Shown one piece after another: positions 48,071-59,828 of a stretch of DNA of 64,000 nucleotides; position 1 is the stretch's first letter; each line of letters begins with the position of its first letter. The notes beneath the pieces were generated by a model. That model saw only the letters and a list, made by a program, of their open reading frames with translations. It made no database searches and was not told the origin of the DNA. Position numbers and translations under genes: made by a program. The DNA is from Adiantum capillus-veneris. Lineage: Eukaryota > Streptophyta > Polypodiopsida > Polypodiales > Pteridaceae. The stretch covers positions 153,055,741 to 153,119,740 of the forward strand of contig CM043945.1 of the NCBI GenBank assembly GCA_014529385.2, in the 5' to 3' direction.

Positions 48071-49409
48071 CACTAGGTTGGTAATGGGACACTTTTATGT
48101 CCTGGGACACTTTTATGTCCTGTTAAGTGACCATTTTCCTCGAATTATGTCAAGAGTTTCAAAATGGATTTTGAGGTGCTATCTGTCTAGAAAGTTGTCT
48201 CATGAGCTGAAAAAAACTCGACATTTTTTTGGAATATCAATTCCATCTTTAACCTTGTCCTTGCACAACATTTCACAACCTAAACTGTGTGAAAAAACGG
48301 GTCCTGTTTTTGGCTTTTTTCAACTTTTTGCAACTATACCACCGTTAGAATTCATGTTTGTGAGGTCTATAATGCTGGAGAACTATCTTTAGTAGTCCTC
48401 AACATGTCCTAATGCTTCTAGGGAGAAATAAATGTTAAAGTTGTAAGTTATGACCAAATTACAAAAATTATCAAATCCTGTTTTTTAGCCAATTTTAGCT
48501 CTTCTATGATTTTTTTGGTGGCTTTCATGATATTCAAATGTAGTTTTGATTTTCTATGTCACATATTGTAACATAAAGCTAATATTCCTTGAGTTTTGGG
48601 GCACCTAATACCCTATTTTGCATAGTAGACAACGATGGTTGATTTTTTCAATTATAGAAGAAAACGAAACATTCTAGTATATCAAGTATAGCTTTTTCAA
48701 TATTGTTAGTTTCTTGTGATAACTACATGCATTTTGTAGGTAGTAAACATATCTAGTCATAAGGATCAAATTTGGCTAGATATTGAATAGTTTCTATGGG
48801 ATTCTACAACTCATAATGTTGAACCCAGTTTTTCATGCTTGTTGTATTTAGCACTTCATCTTTGTCCCCAAGATTCCCGTTGATAAGAGATGTATTATTT
48901 TTTTGACATGGTCCATGGCTCCTTATGAACCTAAAGGACAATAGGGAACTAAAAAATCATGCATATATTATTTGTATTGAGCGTGGCTATAGAAACTTTG
49001 ACGATAGGTTTGCACAATGGTAAAAATTCAACTTTTTTGTACCTATTTCTTTTGGCAAAACAAAAAATAGTGAGTGAGAAGCAATCATATGTTCTGATCA
49101 CCAACCCATTGAAGTTAACTAGGGAATTTATCTCAAGTCCTACAAAAATCCCTAATCTTATTTTTATGCAACAAAACGTAAGAAATGACTGTTTTGATGA
49201 AAATGTACTGGTCCATCAACTTTGGAGGCTTGGTGTGACCAAAAGATGAGAAATTTTACAAGTTTCTTATTTTTTACATGTATAGTAGGCCTTGAACTAT
49301 AACCTCATCAAAGGATTTTACAAAATGAGTGGATCTACTATGGTTTTGGAGGTTTTTTTCAAAACCCTGAAAGGGCACTTTTATTTCCTGTTAGGTTACC
49401 AACCTAGTG
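48071..49409 (+). mobile_element. Non-coding DNA transposon with TTAA target duplication, copy 1 (1339 bp)
   Basis: Ends are CACTAGGTTGGTAA (48071) and its complement TTACCAACCTAGTG (49409). TTAA flanks both sides (48067-48070 and 49410-49413). Subterminal 'ggacacttttatgtcctg' is repeated in tandem at 48087-48122. No long reading frame exists, so it would need a transposase from elsewhere. TTAA targets are used by piggyBac and Sola1 superfamilies; the CACTA-like tip is not enough for CACTA, which makes 2-3 bp duplications. The second copy is at 58209-59531 in opposite orientation. Confidence 0.75.
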
Positions 49410-49413
49410 TTAA

Positions 49414-49696
49414 TTACCAAGAAAATAGGTATTACTATCAAATCTTAACCCATTAAGCCAAAGAACTCCACCAAAGAAGAAGAAGCCAGAGAATGAACCT
49501 CAAAAGCTTACTGCTTATCTTTCCCTTTAGCCATATCATAGCACACTCAAAGTACAATCACTCACACAATGAACCTCACGACAACAACGATTGATTGAAT
49601 TTACAAAATCCTGCTAAGTGAGGAAAAATCCTCACCTTTATATAGGATTTGAAGGATCAAGGCTGAGAGTGTAACATTTAATGGTCTAGTAACTTG
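49414..49696. other. No gene seen
   Basis: Ordinary AT-rich sequence between the transposon and LTR3. Confidence 0.5.
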
Positions 49697-51201
49697 TGTG
49701 TAGCGGAAAATGACATAGACATAGTGAAAATTTAATTAAGAATATATTCCTAATGAGTATAGCAAGAGTGCTTGGATGGAGAGAGTTACAAAATCATAAC
49801 ACCTAGTTAGATAGGCATGAACAATAATTCAAAAAGAGAGAAATTAAGCTATTGACGATAGTTGAGGACCAGATTTTCATGGAGCCGCCCCCCCCTCCGA
49901 AAGGTTTTGTATTATAGGTTTCCCCCATCAAGGGAGAAATTTTACAATATAATACTTTGTGTCCCTTCAATAACTTGCTGGTGCGATGAAGATGGAAGCT
50001 TCAAGCACCAAGCTCACTCTTGAAAACACAACATCAATTCCCTCACGGTCTTAGACCCAAGACCTCACACACCTTAGAAGATGGTGAGAGCTAGCGGGGT
50101 ATGAGAGTAGATCGAGAGGAAGGAGTATAATCACTCTTAATAGCTTAGCATAGCTTAGTAATTAGCATGGTACAAGAGACGCGCATGTATTGGAGCTTGG
50201 CTCTTGGTTGGATTTGCATCACAAAGCCAAGAGTTGTTGGTGTAGGCCCCCCTTCTCATAAGCTTGGAGTAGATGATGAGCTTTCCATTAAGATTGAGAA
50301 GAATATAGTCTTCTTTCCTTCACACATGAGCTTGTGTGAGTGTGTGTGCGTGATACTGCCTTGCAAAAATCAGCCCCCTCTCTCTCTCTTGGTTGATCCT
50401 CTTGCTAATTACTCATGTTGGCATCCTATTGGCCCCTGCAAAGCTTAGCCAATGACAATTAAGAAGCATAAGTGATAGCCTTGTGACATGTGTCCCCCTT
50501 TCCCCTTTTGTGAGAGCTTTAGGTATTTAAATAATGCACTTAAACTCTCATTGGACCTCTTAGTCTTCTGGCCAATAGGAATCAGGCAAGCCATTGGGAT
50601 GATGAATGCTCATTGGACCCCTTGGGAGACTGTCCAATAGTCTTCTAGAGAGCTTAATTGTTTTTAAATGAATTAAACTAAATTTACTCTAGCCTAATTC
50701 TCATCGGTCCACCTCTATGGCCATCCAATAGGATTTGAATGCACCTTGGGGGCAACTGGGGTAGGAAGCTAACATGTGTCCACTATGCCCTTTGTGTAAA
50801 GGGAGCTTGGAAGAGTGTGTGTGTGTTTCTCTCTCATCCCCTATAAATTGGACTTGCCCCCTCCTATCTAGGGATACGTGAAGACTTTATGGTCTTCACA
50901 TAAGCATCCAATTTTACCTAGAGTTTGACCATTGGACGTTACCTTTGAATTTTGAAACCTTAGCATTTTGGAAGTCTTAATGGGTTGAACCTTAGGGTCT
51001 TTGAAGCCCATTGATGCACATTGCTCTTTTGCAAATGGAACCCCCTTTGGATCCCTATTTCCCTCCTTTGGATCCTACTGTGATCGATCTGCCAGCCTAA
51101 TCAATATTCTAGCTTTTTCTTCCCTGGAATTTTCCCATATTAAATGATCAGTTTAACATGAGAAAATCATTTAGGAAAGTTAGATATTAGTTATTATGAC
51201 A
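49697..51201 (-). repeat. LTR3, diverged chromovirus LTR (1505 bp)
   Basis: Related to LTR1 and LTR2 along its length. Shared phrases include 'cgatagttgaggacc' with 'tggagccg', 'attataggtttcccccatca' and 'tcccatattaaatgatcagt'. It starts TGTGTAGCGG and ends TTATTATGACA. The purine tract of a minus-strand element follows at 51202-51214, so this is a 3' LTR. No matching 5' LTR is in the window. Confidence 0.7.
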
Positions 51202-51391
51202 TTACCTCTCTCTTGAAATCATAGTCATCATTGAATATGAGGTAGAGGCAATAAAGCCTAGTCATTAGTCCGTTTGCTAGCGGATAGAGGATCCCTATTG
51301 TACCCTACGACATCATCCCAAAATGGATGACTAGTCCATTTGGTGCTTGAGAGCGTTAGCTGCTGCAAGCATGTCTGCACTTTAGTCCGTA
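51202..51391 (-). other. Internal 3' remnant next to LTR3
   Basis: Matches 11179-11370 beside LTR1 ('ggatgactagtccatttggtg', cut short here), then stops abruptly at 51391, exactly where CACTACAAC begins. Confidence 0.65.
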
Positions 51392-52203
51392 CACTACAAC
51401 ACGTTGCGCCAAAAACGACGCAGATATTGGCAAGACAAGATTTATTTTATAAGTAAAATACACTGGAATAAGCATCGTAAAATAAACGCCGGTATCGTAG
51501 CATCGGTATAAATATCGATAAATGCCATCAAAATAGATGCACTTATAATCGTCGGAATACACATAGTAATAAACGCTTCTATGAACACAGTTATCAGTGC
51601 CGAAAAGTGTATGTAATACCGATGTTTTTTTGGAGGCTAATACCAACGCATATACCGTAGTCTGTTCCGACGACCAAACCTGCAATTTTTTTTTTGGATA
51701 GAGAGGACTGGGAACTGATGCTGCATGTACTGCAGTAACAAAAAACAACCCTCTCTACCCAAAGGAAGAGTGCACAAGCAACCACACTCCACCTACAAGT
51801 TGACGCTAAAAAGCGGGTGTATACAGATGAGCAAAATTGTAAGAAGAAACAAAACCACAAAATCAAAAGCTTGATCATGACAAGTTCTCTAAAGCATAAT
51901 GATAACGTCGACTCCCAAACCATAGGCAGAACGACATAACCATAGCCATAACCAAAATTTGATTTCCAAACCATAACTATCACGTGATTGCCATAACATC
52001 ACTGAAAAACATAACCATAACTTGATTGTTAAACCCTAACCATACCATGATTGCCATACCATCATTGCAAAACCATAACCGTAACTTGATTGCGAAACCA
52101 TGATCAAAATCTCTGTGCCATACCATGACCATAACCTATGTGCCATACCATAATTGCAAAACAAATCATAATCACAAACGGAATGCAAAACCATAAATTT
52201 AAG
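51392..52203 (+). mobile_element. Candidate CACTA (En/Spm-like) transposon end
   Basis: CACTACAACACGTTGCGCC begins precisely at the break in the LTR3-linked sequence. After it come many short CG-containing motifs ('gccggtatcgtagc', 'catcggtataaatatcg', 'ataccgatg') like the subterminal repeats of CACTA elements. A 'ccataaccataacttgattg' repeat fills 51930-52200. A second CACTA-like start (CACTACAAAAATG) lies at 52204. No complementary right end (TTGTAGTG) was found, and no transposase. Confidence 0.4.
51925..52200. repeat. Degenerate 'ccataacc...ttgattg' tandem repeat
   Basis: About eight to ten irregular copies of a unit of roughly 30 bp, such as 'aaaccataaccataacttga' and 'ttgccataccatcattg'. 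Confidence 0.7.
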
Positions 52204-53291
52204 CACTACAAAAATGTACATGCAAACAATCTATTTGCGGGTCGCCGCGACGGACATCCATAGCATAGCTCTCATGCATCAACATAAAATATCAATACAA
52301 GGGAAGCGACCAGGATGAGGCATGGAAACTCACTAGGGTGTCAATCCTAACGAAGTGAACTCAATGAGATGCAACTACTAACTCCGCAAGCAAATCCTAG
52401 GCACTAACACCAAGTAATCTGCCTATGTCCTTCTACACATCTCTACAGTCATCGCGTTCGTTTACCATGAAATCATATTAGATTCGCACGAAACTTGAAG
52501 GGAAGCTACAGGGGACTATCAGGAGCATATCCTATCACTGTCACAGCATTCTGGAGAGGTACAACGACCACGATCGTTCATCTCAAAGTCAGCAAAAATA
52601 GCAAACATGTGAACCTAAAGGGTCGTTTTAGGGTCCCTAAAGCCTCTCCTAGGGTCAAAACAACATAAAATACACGTTTAAACACTCAAAACAGCGATTT
52701 AAGGTCTCAAACTCGTAGTTAAAAACCTACACCGAATCTTGAATGATTACACTTGAATGGAAGAGCAAAGTAAGAGGAACACAATGCAATAAACAAATCT
52801 GAATTTGGATTACCGTAGCCACAGTAGCGAAGATTACAAGTTGGAGCAAGAAGAAGCTCTCAAACATACACTGTCTTCTCAGTTTCTCATAAAAAAGATA
52901 ATGTTCAAACTTACAAAATTGACCTTTATAGTTTAGGTCTTTACAAATGGCTTGTCCGGCCAAAAGCTCCTAAACTTCTAACTGGCTTTCTAATATACAA
53001 TTGCTCCCAGAAAAATAATCATAAATTCTTTTACAAGTTCTCGGCTTAGAGATGCTCTCTTACAAAAGAATTTTACAAGGGTTTCCCACAAAAATGTGCC
53101 CTCCTTCTCTAGAAACCGCTGCTTCGTCCGCAAAACACTCCCCCCTTATCCTTGCACGTCCTCCTGCATGTTCAGAGCTTTGGTCGTTGATGGGGCTCCA
53201 AGGAGGCAAGAGTTGCTGAAAAGCTCCACGTGCGGAGTACTGCTTCTAGGGCTTCTTGATGCTATCTGAAAGGGTTTTCACTCAGTGTGTG
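52204..53291. other. No gene seen; possible transposon interior
   Basis: Starts CACTACAAAAATG and has 'gcgggtcgccgcgacggac' at about 52240, which fits a CACTA-type subterminal region. Otherwise no domain or repeat that I can name. Confidence 0.3.
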
Positions 53292-56200
53292 CTAGTATGC
53301 TACGTACTGTGCCTTGAGGTCTTTCACCATAGGATAAAAGATCCTTGAGTCGATTTCGAAGAAACCTGTGACAAAGGCCTCTTCAAACGTCTGCAAGTAA
53401 TGTCTAGGAAGGTACATGAGTTTGGAGTACATTGCCATTAGGATATGTCGTGGCGGCGAATCTTGCAAATTCCAGCAAATTCCTCGATGCCCTTCTAAGA
53501 ACAGATTCCATGGGTGATCGCCGTCTTCAGTGTCTTTGAACACTTGGATGCAGGTGACGATCATTCGGGCTATCTTAACCAGCATCTGACAGGCCACGCC
53601 GGGGACATCCCGCAGCAAGGTGATTGTAGAATTCAGAGTCTTGACTACATAGGCTACTGTAGGAGGACTTTGCGCTGTCAGGACTAGGTAGTTCAACTTT
53701 TGCTTCCTCGAGCCTTTCCATGTGGCAAACTCCTTCCATGTGCGTCTTCTAGAGACTAGGAAGAAAGTAGGATCGATTTGAATGTGCTGAGGAGCGTTGT
53801 GGTAATTGGTTAGATCCTGTGGACGCTTGCCCAACCACTTCTGCCTCCATTTAGGGTGATCTTCGATGAGAGCCCGGAGCTTCTTCAGTTGTCAATGCTA
53901 CACCTTCGTAATCTCCATTTTTGTTTCGTGGCAGGGTCGGCCGTATCTTCTCCTTCCAGAGGATTGCTTCATGGCATATCAAGGGAAAAGGTAGGTACTC
54001 ATGGCCAAACCTCTCCACTTGCTCTTCTTGCTGTAAGAACGCCAGGGCCGCTGACTCCATTATCTTCTTTTTGTATATCATGTAATCTTTTGCTGGTCCC
54101 TCTAGCATGTCCTTGATGGTCCGAGTTAGATCATCTCTTATGTCTAGATTTTCCTCTGTTGATCCTTGCTCTTGTTCTCCTTGATGTGATGTTTCAGGCA
54201 AATCAGACATTTCTTGTCCTGGTAGCAGTTGCGGTTGCACTTGGGCTTCCTCCGTTCTGATTTGCTTTTGAGAAATCAGGTTTTCTTTTTCTTTCAGCAG
54301 TGTCTCGCTGATCTGCTTCTGAGTCTCTAACTCTGCTCTCGCCGCTGCCAATCGCTACTCCACCTCTTTTACCTTTTGCTCATTGGCCGCCGTCTGGGCC
54401 ATCATTCCTGATAAGAGCAGCTGTTTTTGAAGTTTTTTGTGCTCTAGCTCCCCTTTCAGCGCCGCTAGGGTGTTCACTACTGCAGCATTGTCTGATGTGG
54501 AGACCAATGCCCCAGCAGGTTCCTGGTTCGCCATCAAGGTTGTCAGAGTACTTTTGACAGTGATGTATGAACTATTAACCCTCTGAAACCTTGCGCTTTC
54601 GTAAGCAAGATGCTCCATTGCTTTCTTTACTCTTGCTGTCAATTCCTGGCATTCCTTTCCTTGGTTGTCAACTCAGTCCTGACATGCACCAGGTCTCTGA
54701 TCAGAGACTGAGCCTGTTGTCACTCAGTGTCTCTTTCCTTCGTTGCGAGCTCCAGTTGTGCCCGCAGGCTCTCTAACTCCTCTTGCCCAGATTTTTTCTT
54801 TTGTTGAGCCTCCTGTACCTGCTTTTCTTTTTCTCTCAGCACCACGTGCTGGCATTGGAATTGTTTTTCCAGACCTTGCAAGGTTTTTCTGAAGTCGAAT
54901 TCAGCGATAACCTGAGAGGCTTCTTGGTATCCTATTGCTTCCGTAGGAGGCATAACTCTTTTTGTGAGGATGAAGGAGGAGGAGGTGGTGGTTTTTTGGT
55001 TGATGGAGAAGGAGGAGGAGGAGATTTCGGCAAGGGAGGAGGTGGTGATTTAGGCGAGGGAGGAGGTGGTGATTTCTCCACTTCTTGGACATGCCTCTTT
55101 TTTGTTGCATCTTCCTTTGGCTGTGAAGCAGACGCGTCCGCTTTTCTTTTCTTTAAAATATTTATTATTCTTTGGCGAGTCAAATCCGCCGCCCGTCGTG
55201 CTTCCACATTCCTCTCTCTTTGAGTTTTCTTTAATTGCTCTGCTTGGTTCGTATCTTCAGCCGCTTCTTTCTCCTTTGTTCCTTCAGTGGACTGAGAAGA
55301 AATGTCCACTTATGCAGCCTTTTGTTCTGCTTCTTTCTCCTTTGTTCCTTCAGTGGACTGAGAAGAAATTTCCACTTCTGCAACCTTTTGTTCCGCTTCT
55401 AACCTTTGTTTTTCAGCCCGTATGCGAGCTGCATTTTCTATTCTTTCTTGTCTTTCCTTTTCGAGTCTTCGTTTTTCCGTTTGTTGTGTTGCAGTAGCCC
55501 TTGCCTTTCTGTCAGCAGCCCGCAACTTGGTCCTTCTTTCCACAACTCTTTGTTGGGCCTCTGCATATGCTTTTTGAAGGTCAGACTGCGGCTCTGTACT
55601 TATTTCCCTTTTTCTTCTCTCAAGCAGTGTGGTGGAGTCTTCCTCCTCGCTTTCTTCAAATTCCGATGGTCCTTTGTCTTTTGACCCTTGAGAGTTTTCC
55701 TCGTCTTCAGTCTCCGTCTTTCCTTCATCGCTTGAGCTTTTGTTGGTTTCCTTGGCCGTGCGCAATGACGTTGCGCTAGTGGTCGTCCTTACTGAGTGAG
55801 CAACCAACTTTGCTTTCTGAATCAAGGCCGTTTGAGAACTAGCTGGTGGCGGCGGCAGGTCTTCAATCATGCCCAAAGCTTGGTATGCTATTCTTGTTAG
55901 CATTGGCTCTGCACTCATGTAGCTCTTGTTCTTTGCCGAGCTTTTTAAATTGGCTTCGATCAAGTTCTCCAAGATGTAAGAACCATAATCGCATCGGATG
56001 GTTCTGTTTTCAGCTGTTGCTAGAGCCATGACCACTGCAATGTGCAAGATCGGCTCGGTGTAGCGAGGAGGATTTTGTACCCTGAAATGTTGAGAGATTA
56101 ATCTCATTGGTAACTCCAGCTCACCGTATATCATGTCACTGTACTTGTACTTGTTTCCTTTTGCTTTGATAAATGCCTTCTCGTTATCCAGTGACTTGGT

Positions 56201-56634
56201 CTTTGCCAGCAAGTCATGTTGCCCTGGAAGGAAGTGCAAAGCTTTGTTCTGATGATTTCTTTTGTGATCTTTACTTTTACCTCTGAGCCATCCTTGTCGG
56301 TGAGCATTGCTTGCCCATCATACTGTATCGAGCTCATGAGCTCGTGGGCCCTCATGAAGTCTGTTCCCCATGGCTGCAATCTGAAAAACTGCTCCAAATG
56401 CATAGCCCGCACGGCTTCTGTGACCTCCGGCCTTCGATGGAGATTCCATATTTCTCGAGGCATGATAGTCGTCTTTACCATGTCACAGTCAGCATCCCTA
56501 AACTTTGCGATGAAAATGTGAGCAGGGATCTGAGCTAGTGTTTCATCCGAGATGTGAGCTTTTTCGTTTGTAGAGAACTCATCCACTTCATATGGTGCTG
56601 CTGTCCACTGCGTTGCTTGCTTTTGGCGAGGCAT
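53292..56634 (-). pseudogene. Large unrecognised ORF (about 1100 codons), broken, coiled-coil and proline-rich
   Basis: Starts MPRQKQATQW at 56634. Residues about 1-270 look globular ('RPEVTEAVRAMHLEQFFRLQ', 'YGELELPMRLISQHFRVQNP'). A long charged coiled coil rich in E, K, R, A and Q follows, then a proline-rich stretch (near 55080-54960), more coiled coil, and a C-terminal globular part ('RRTWKEFATWKGSRKQKL', 'YLPRHYLQTFEEAFVTGF'). The frame shifts near 56225, 54945 and 53870, and in-frame stops occur at about 55311 and 54356. A 66-bp coding segment is duplicated near 55300-55380; in one copy GAA has become TAA. I do not recognise the family. Setting and strand suggest a retroelement accessory or gag-like protein. 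Confidence 0.5.
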
Positions 56635-58204
56635 TCTGTGTCATTAGAATCACAAGCTGTCAGGATTTTCCTTTCGCAAACAGTAGCATTTAGACTTTTA
56701 GTAAAAAGCAGTTCAAAAGTTAAAACTGATCATAACTTGAACAAATCTCATCCATTCTTGTCCATATTTCACCAGTGGGACTAGGAAGACTAGAGCTATG
56801 ACTGATTGAAGTCTAAGCCAAATATGGGCCTGAGGTACACCAATTGCGATCGTAGTACAGAGGCCAAAGTCTGGGCTTTTGAGCTTTTACTGCTTCCATG
56901 ATGAGTTGCTATCATCAGCCTACTCCGCTGTCTGATTATGACTTGATCAGGCACTTTTTACCCCGTCTTTAGAGATTTTCTAGACTTGGGTATTTTTCAG
57001 GCATTCTTTGGATACCAATGAGATAATTGGGCATCTCCAAGTCACCTTTTAGTCTTTGAAATTAGTTCGGCCAAATTATTCCCTTGTGTGATCACTCGAG
57101 ACTGAAATGGTCATCTCCGTCCTTGTAGGAGATTCTGAGCTCCATTCAGGGTTTTCTACTACTGTGCTGACTCCTAGTCGGACAGATATACCTTTCAAAC
57201 CACCCGTCATAATTTTCTGTGGAATTTTGGTAGTTGTAGGTCAAATTTCCCGATTCGGGTGTGTTTGAAAAATTTGGCCCATTCTATGAGCAAAATTTGT
57301 GCATTTTTCATGAAAATTCAAGAGAGTGTATCCCTCACTGAGTTCTAAGCTTAGGTCAAGCCAAAATTTCTAAAACCTACAACTGGAGGCACCGATCGCG
57401 ATCGTACCATAAATCCCAAATTAATTTTTGACACCTGAAGATTGTTGGCAAAGCTGAGAGGAGGCCTTTTGCAATTTCTGTGCCAAGTTTGGTCAGTGGG
57501 GTACACCGATTGCGATCGTTGTACCACCACCAAAATGCTTTCTGACCACATGGCTTTGTTCCTGACATTGTGGGGAACACATTGATGTGTTATGTGCTTG
57601 AAAAAGTTTTGTCATGATGCCTCTAAGGGCCCTTGACCTATTTGACTCAATCCGACTTTGATTTGCTCCATTCGCCCGTTTGTGCAATGATTTGCGTTTG
57701 CATGCGTAATAGACTTGATCTTTACTTGATAAGGAACATACCTGTGAAATCTGGTATGAAATGCTAGCTCCGATCGTCCGTATGGGGTAGAAATGTGGCA
57801 GCTCGCTCTAGGTCAAGAAGCTCTTTTCTTCTCTCTCAAAATGTGAAAATGAACAATGAGCCAGAATTTGGCCTACCTGATCCATATCTTCTTGAGGTTT
57901 TCGTGACATATGGAAAATTTTCCTTACCTTTGATCCCGATATAATTTCATACTATTTGTGGGTCGAACCGTTCGTCATTCTGGCGTCGTATGACCATTTG
58001 ATGCGATTCTGGCGAAATGTGGTCATGATCATTAAGGTTGAAATTCGACATCTTCAGATTAGCTTCATATCTTCCATGCTTGATAACCCTATCATGATAC
58101 TTCGGCGTTTGCTTCCAGAACTTGATTCCGACACAGTGGGCAATTATTTTTAATTTTTGAAAGATTATTAACAAAAATCAAACAAAATAAATTGAAAATA
58201 CTTA
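56635..58204. other. Leader or LTR-like DNA with repeated GCGATCG motifs
   Basis: Between the large ORF and the second DNA transposon. 'CACCAATTGCGATCGTAGTAC', shortened variants of it, and 'accgatcgcgatcgtac' occur near 56838, 57390 and 57500. Short open frames only. It may be the LTR or 5' leader of the element carrying the large ORF, but no paired LTR was found. Confidence 0.35.
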
Positions 58205-58208
58205 TTAA

Positions 58209-59531
58209 CACTAGGTTGGTAACCTAACAGGACATAAAAGTGTCCTTTCAAGTTTTTTAAAAAAACCTCCAAAACCATAGTAGATCCACTCATTTTGTAA
58301 AATCCTTTCATGAGGTTATAGTTCAAGGCCTACTACACATGGAGAAAATAAGAAACTTGTAAAATTTCTCATCTTTTAGTCACACCAAGCCTCCAAAGTT
58401 GATGGACCAGTACATTTTCATCAAAACAGTCATTTCTTACATTTTGTTGCATAAAAATAAGATTAGGGATTTTTGTAGGACTTGAGATAAATTCCCTAGT
58501 TAACTTCAATGGGTTGGTGATCAGAACATATTGATTGCTTCTCACTCAGTATTTTTTGTTTTGCCAAAAGAAATAGGTACAAAAAGTTGAATTTTTACCA
58601 TTCTGCAAACCTATCATCAAAGTTTCTATAGCCACGCTCAATACAAATAATATATGCATGTTTTCTTAGTTCCCTATTGTCCTTTAGGTTCATAAGGATC
58701 CATGGAGCATGTCAGAAGAATAATACATCTCTTACCAAGGGGAATCTTGGGGACAAAGATGAAGTGCTAAATACAGCAAACATGAAAAAACTGGGTTCAA
58801 CATTATGAGTTGTAGAATCCCATAGAAACTATTCAATATCTAGCCAAATTTGATCCTTATGACTAGATATGGTTACTACCTACAAAATGCATGTAGTTGT
58901 CACAAGAAACTAACAATATTGAAAAAGCTATACTTGATATACTAGAATGTTTCGTTTTCTTCTATAATGGAAAAAATCAACCATCGTTGTCTACTATGAA
59001 AAATAGGGTATTAGGTGCCCCAAAACTCAAGGAATATTAGCTTTATGTTACGATATGCGACATAGAAAATCAAAACTGCAGTTGGATATCATGAAAGCCA
59101 CCAAAAAAATCATAGAAGAGCTAAAATTGGCTAAAAAACAGGATTTGACAATTTTTGTAATTTGGTCACAACTTACAACTTTAACATTTATTTCTCCCTA
59201 GAAGCATCAGGACATGTTGAGGACTACTAAAGATAGTTCTCTAGCATTATAGACCTCACAAACATGAACTTTAGAGTGGTATAGTTGCAAAAAGTTGAAA
59301 AAAACAAAAAACAGGACCTGTTTTTTCACATAGTTTAGGTTGTGAAATGTTGTGCAAGGACAAGGTTAAAGATGGAATTGATATTCCAAAAAAATGTCGA
59401 GTTTTTTGTTCAGATCATGAGACAACTTTCTAGACAGATAGCACCTCAAAATCCATTTTGAAACTCTTGACATAATTCAAGGAAAATGGTCACTTAACAA
59501 AACATAAAAGTGTCCCATTACCAACCTACTG
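58209..59531 (-). mobile_element. Non-coding DNA transposon with TTAA target duplication, copy 2 (1323 bp)
   Basis: Reverse complement of the element at 48071-49409, roughly 93-95 % alike by eye. Its ends are CACTAGGTTGGTAA at 58209 and a complement with one change (TTACCAACCTACTG) at 59531. TTAA lies on both sides (58205-58208 and 59532-59535) with flanks unlike those of copy 1, so the two inserted independently. The terminal 18-bp subrepeat doubled in copy 1 is single here. Confidence 0.75.
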
Positions 59532-59811
59532 TTAACCGGCGAAAATTAGCCAAAAATTATTATACTCACCCCTAAGCATATATTTTCACTAGAAGCATCC
59601 CAATGCTACAAATTTTGTCATTACAGCTCATTATTATACTGGTTGGATGATAAAATGCCAGATTGGATGATAAAATGGTAAAAATGCCAGATTTTGATCA
59701 AATTTGTTCGAAATTGAACTCTAAAAAATGAAAAAAACAACAAACACAGGCATTATGTACATATATACATGTTGAACCCCTTAATGGTCCTGACTGCTGC
59801 TAGATTCAGCA
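59532..59811 (-). repeat. Start of a Ty3 3' LTR, interrupted by the DNA transposon
   Basis: On the minus strand TGCTGAATCTAGC begins right after a G-rich purine tract (59828-59812, GGAAGGGGGGAG), the normal junction of polypurine tract and 3' LTR. The LTR would run leftward and is interrupted by the transposon at 59531. Its far end is not located. Confidence 0.5.
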
Positions 59812-59828
59812 GTTACTCCCCCCTTCCT

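Noticed and set aside
48071-49409. Classifying the transposon as CACTA because its tip is CACTA
   Set aside because: Both copies are flanked by a 4-bp TTAA, whereas CACTA elements make 2-3 bp duplications, and subterminal repeats of the CACTA kind are absent.
54783-55497. Plus-strand open frames rich in Gly and Phe-Leu
   Set aside because: They are antisense shadows of the proline-rich and coiled-coil part of the minus-strand ORF.
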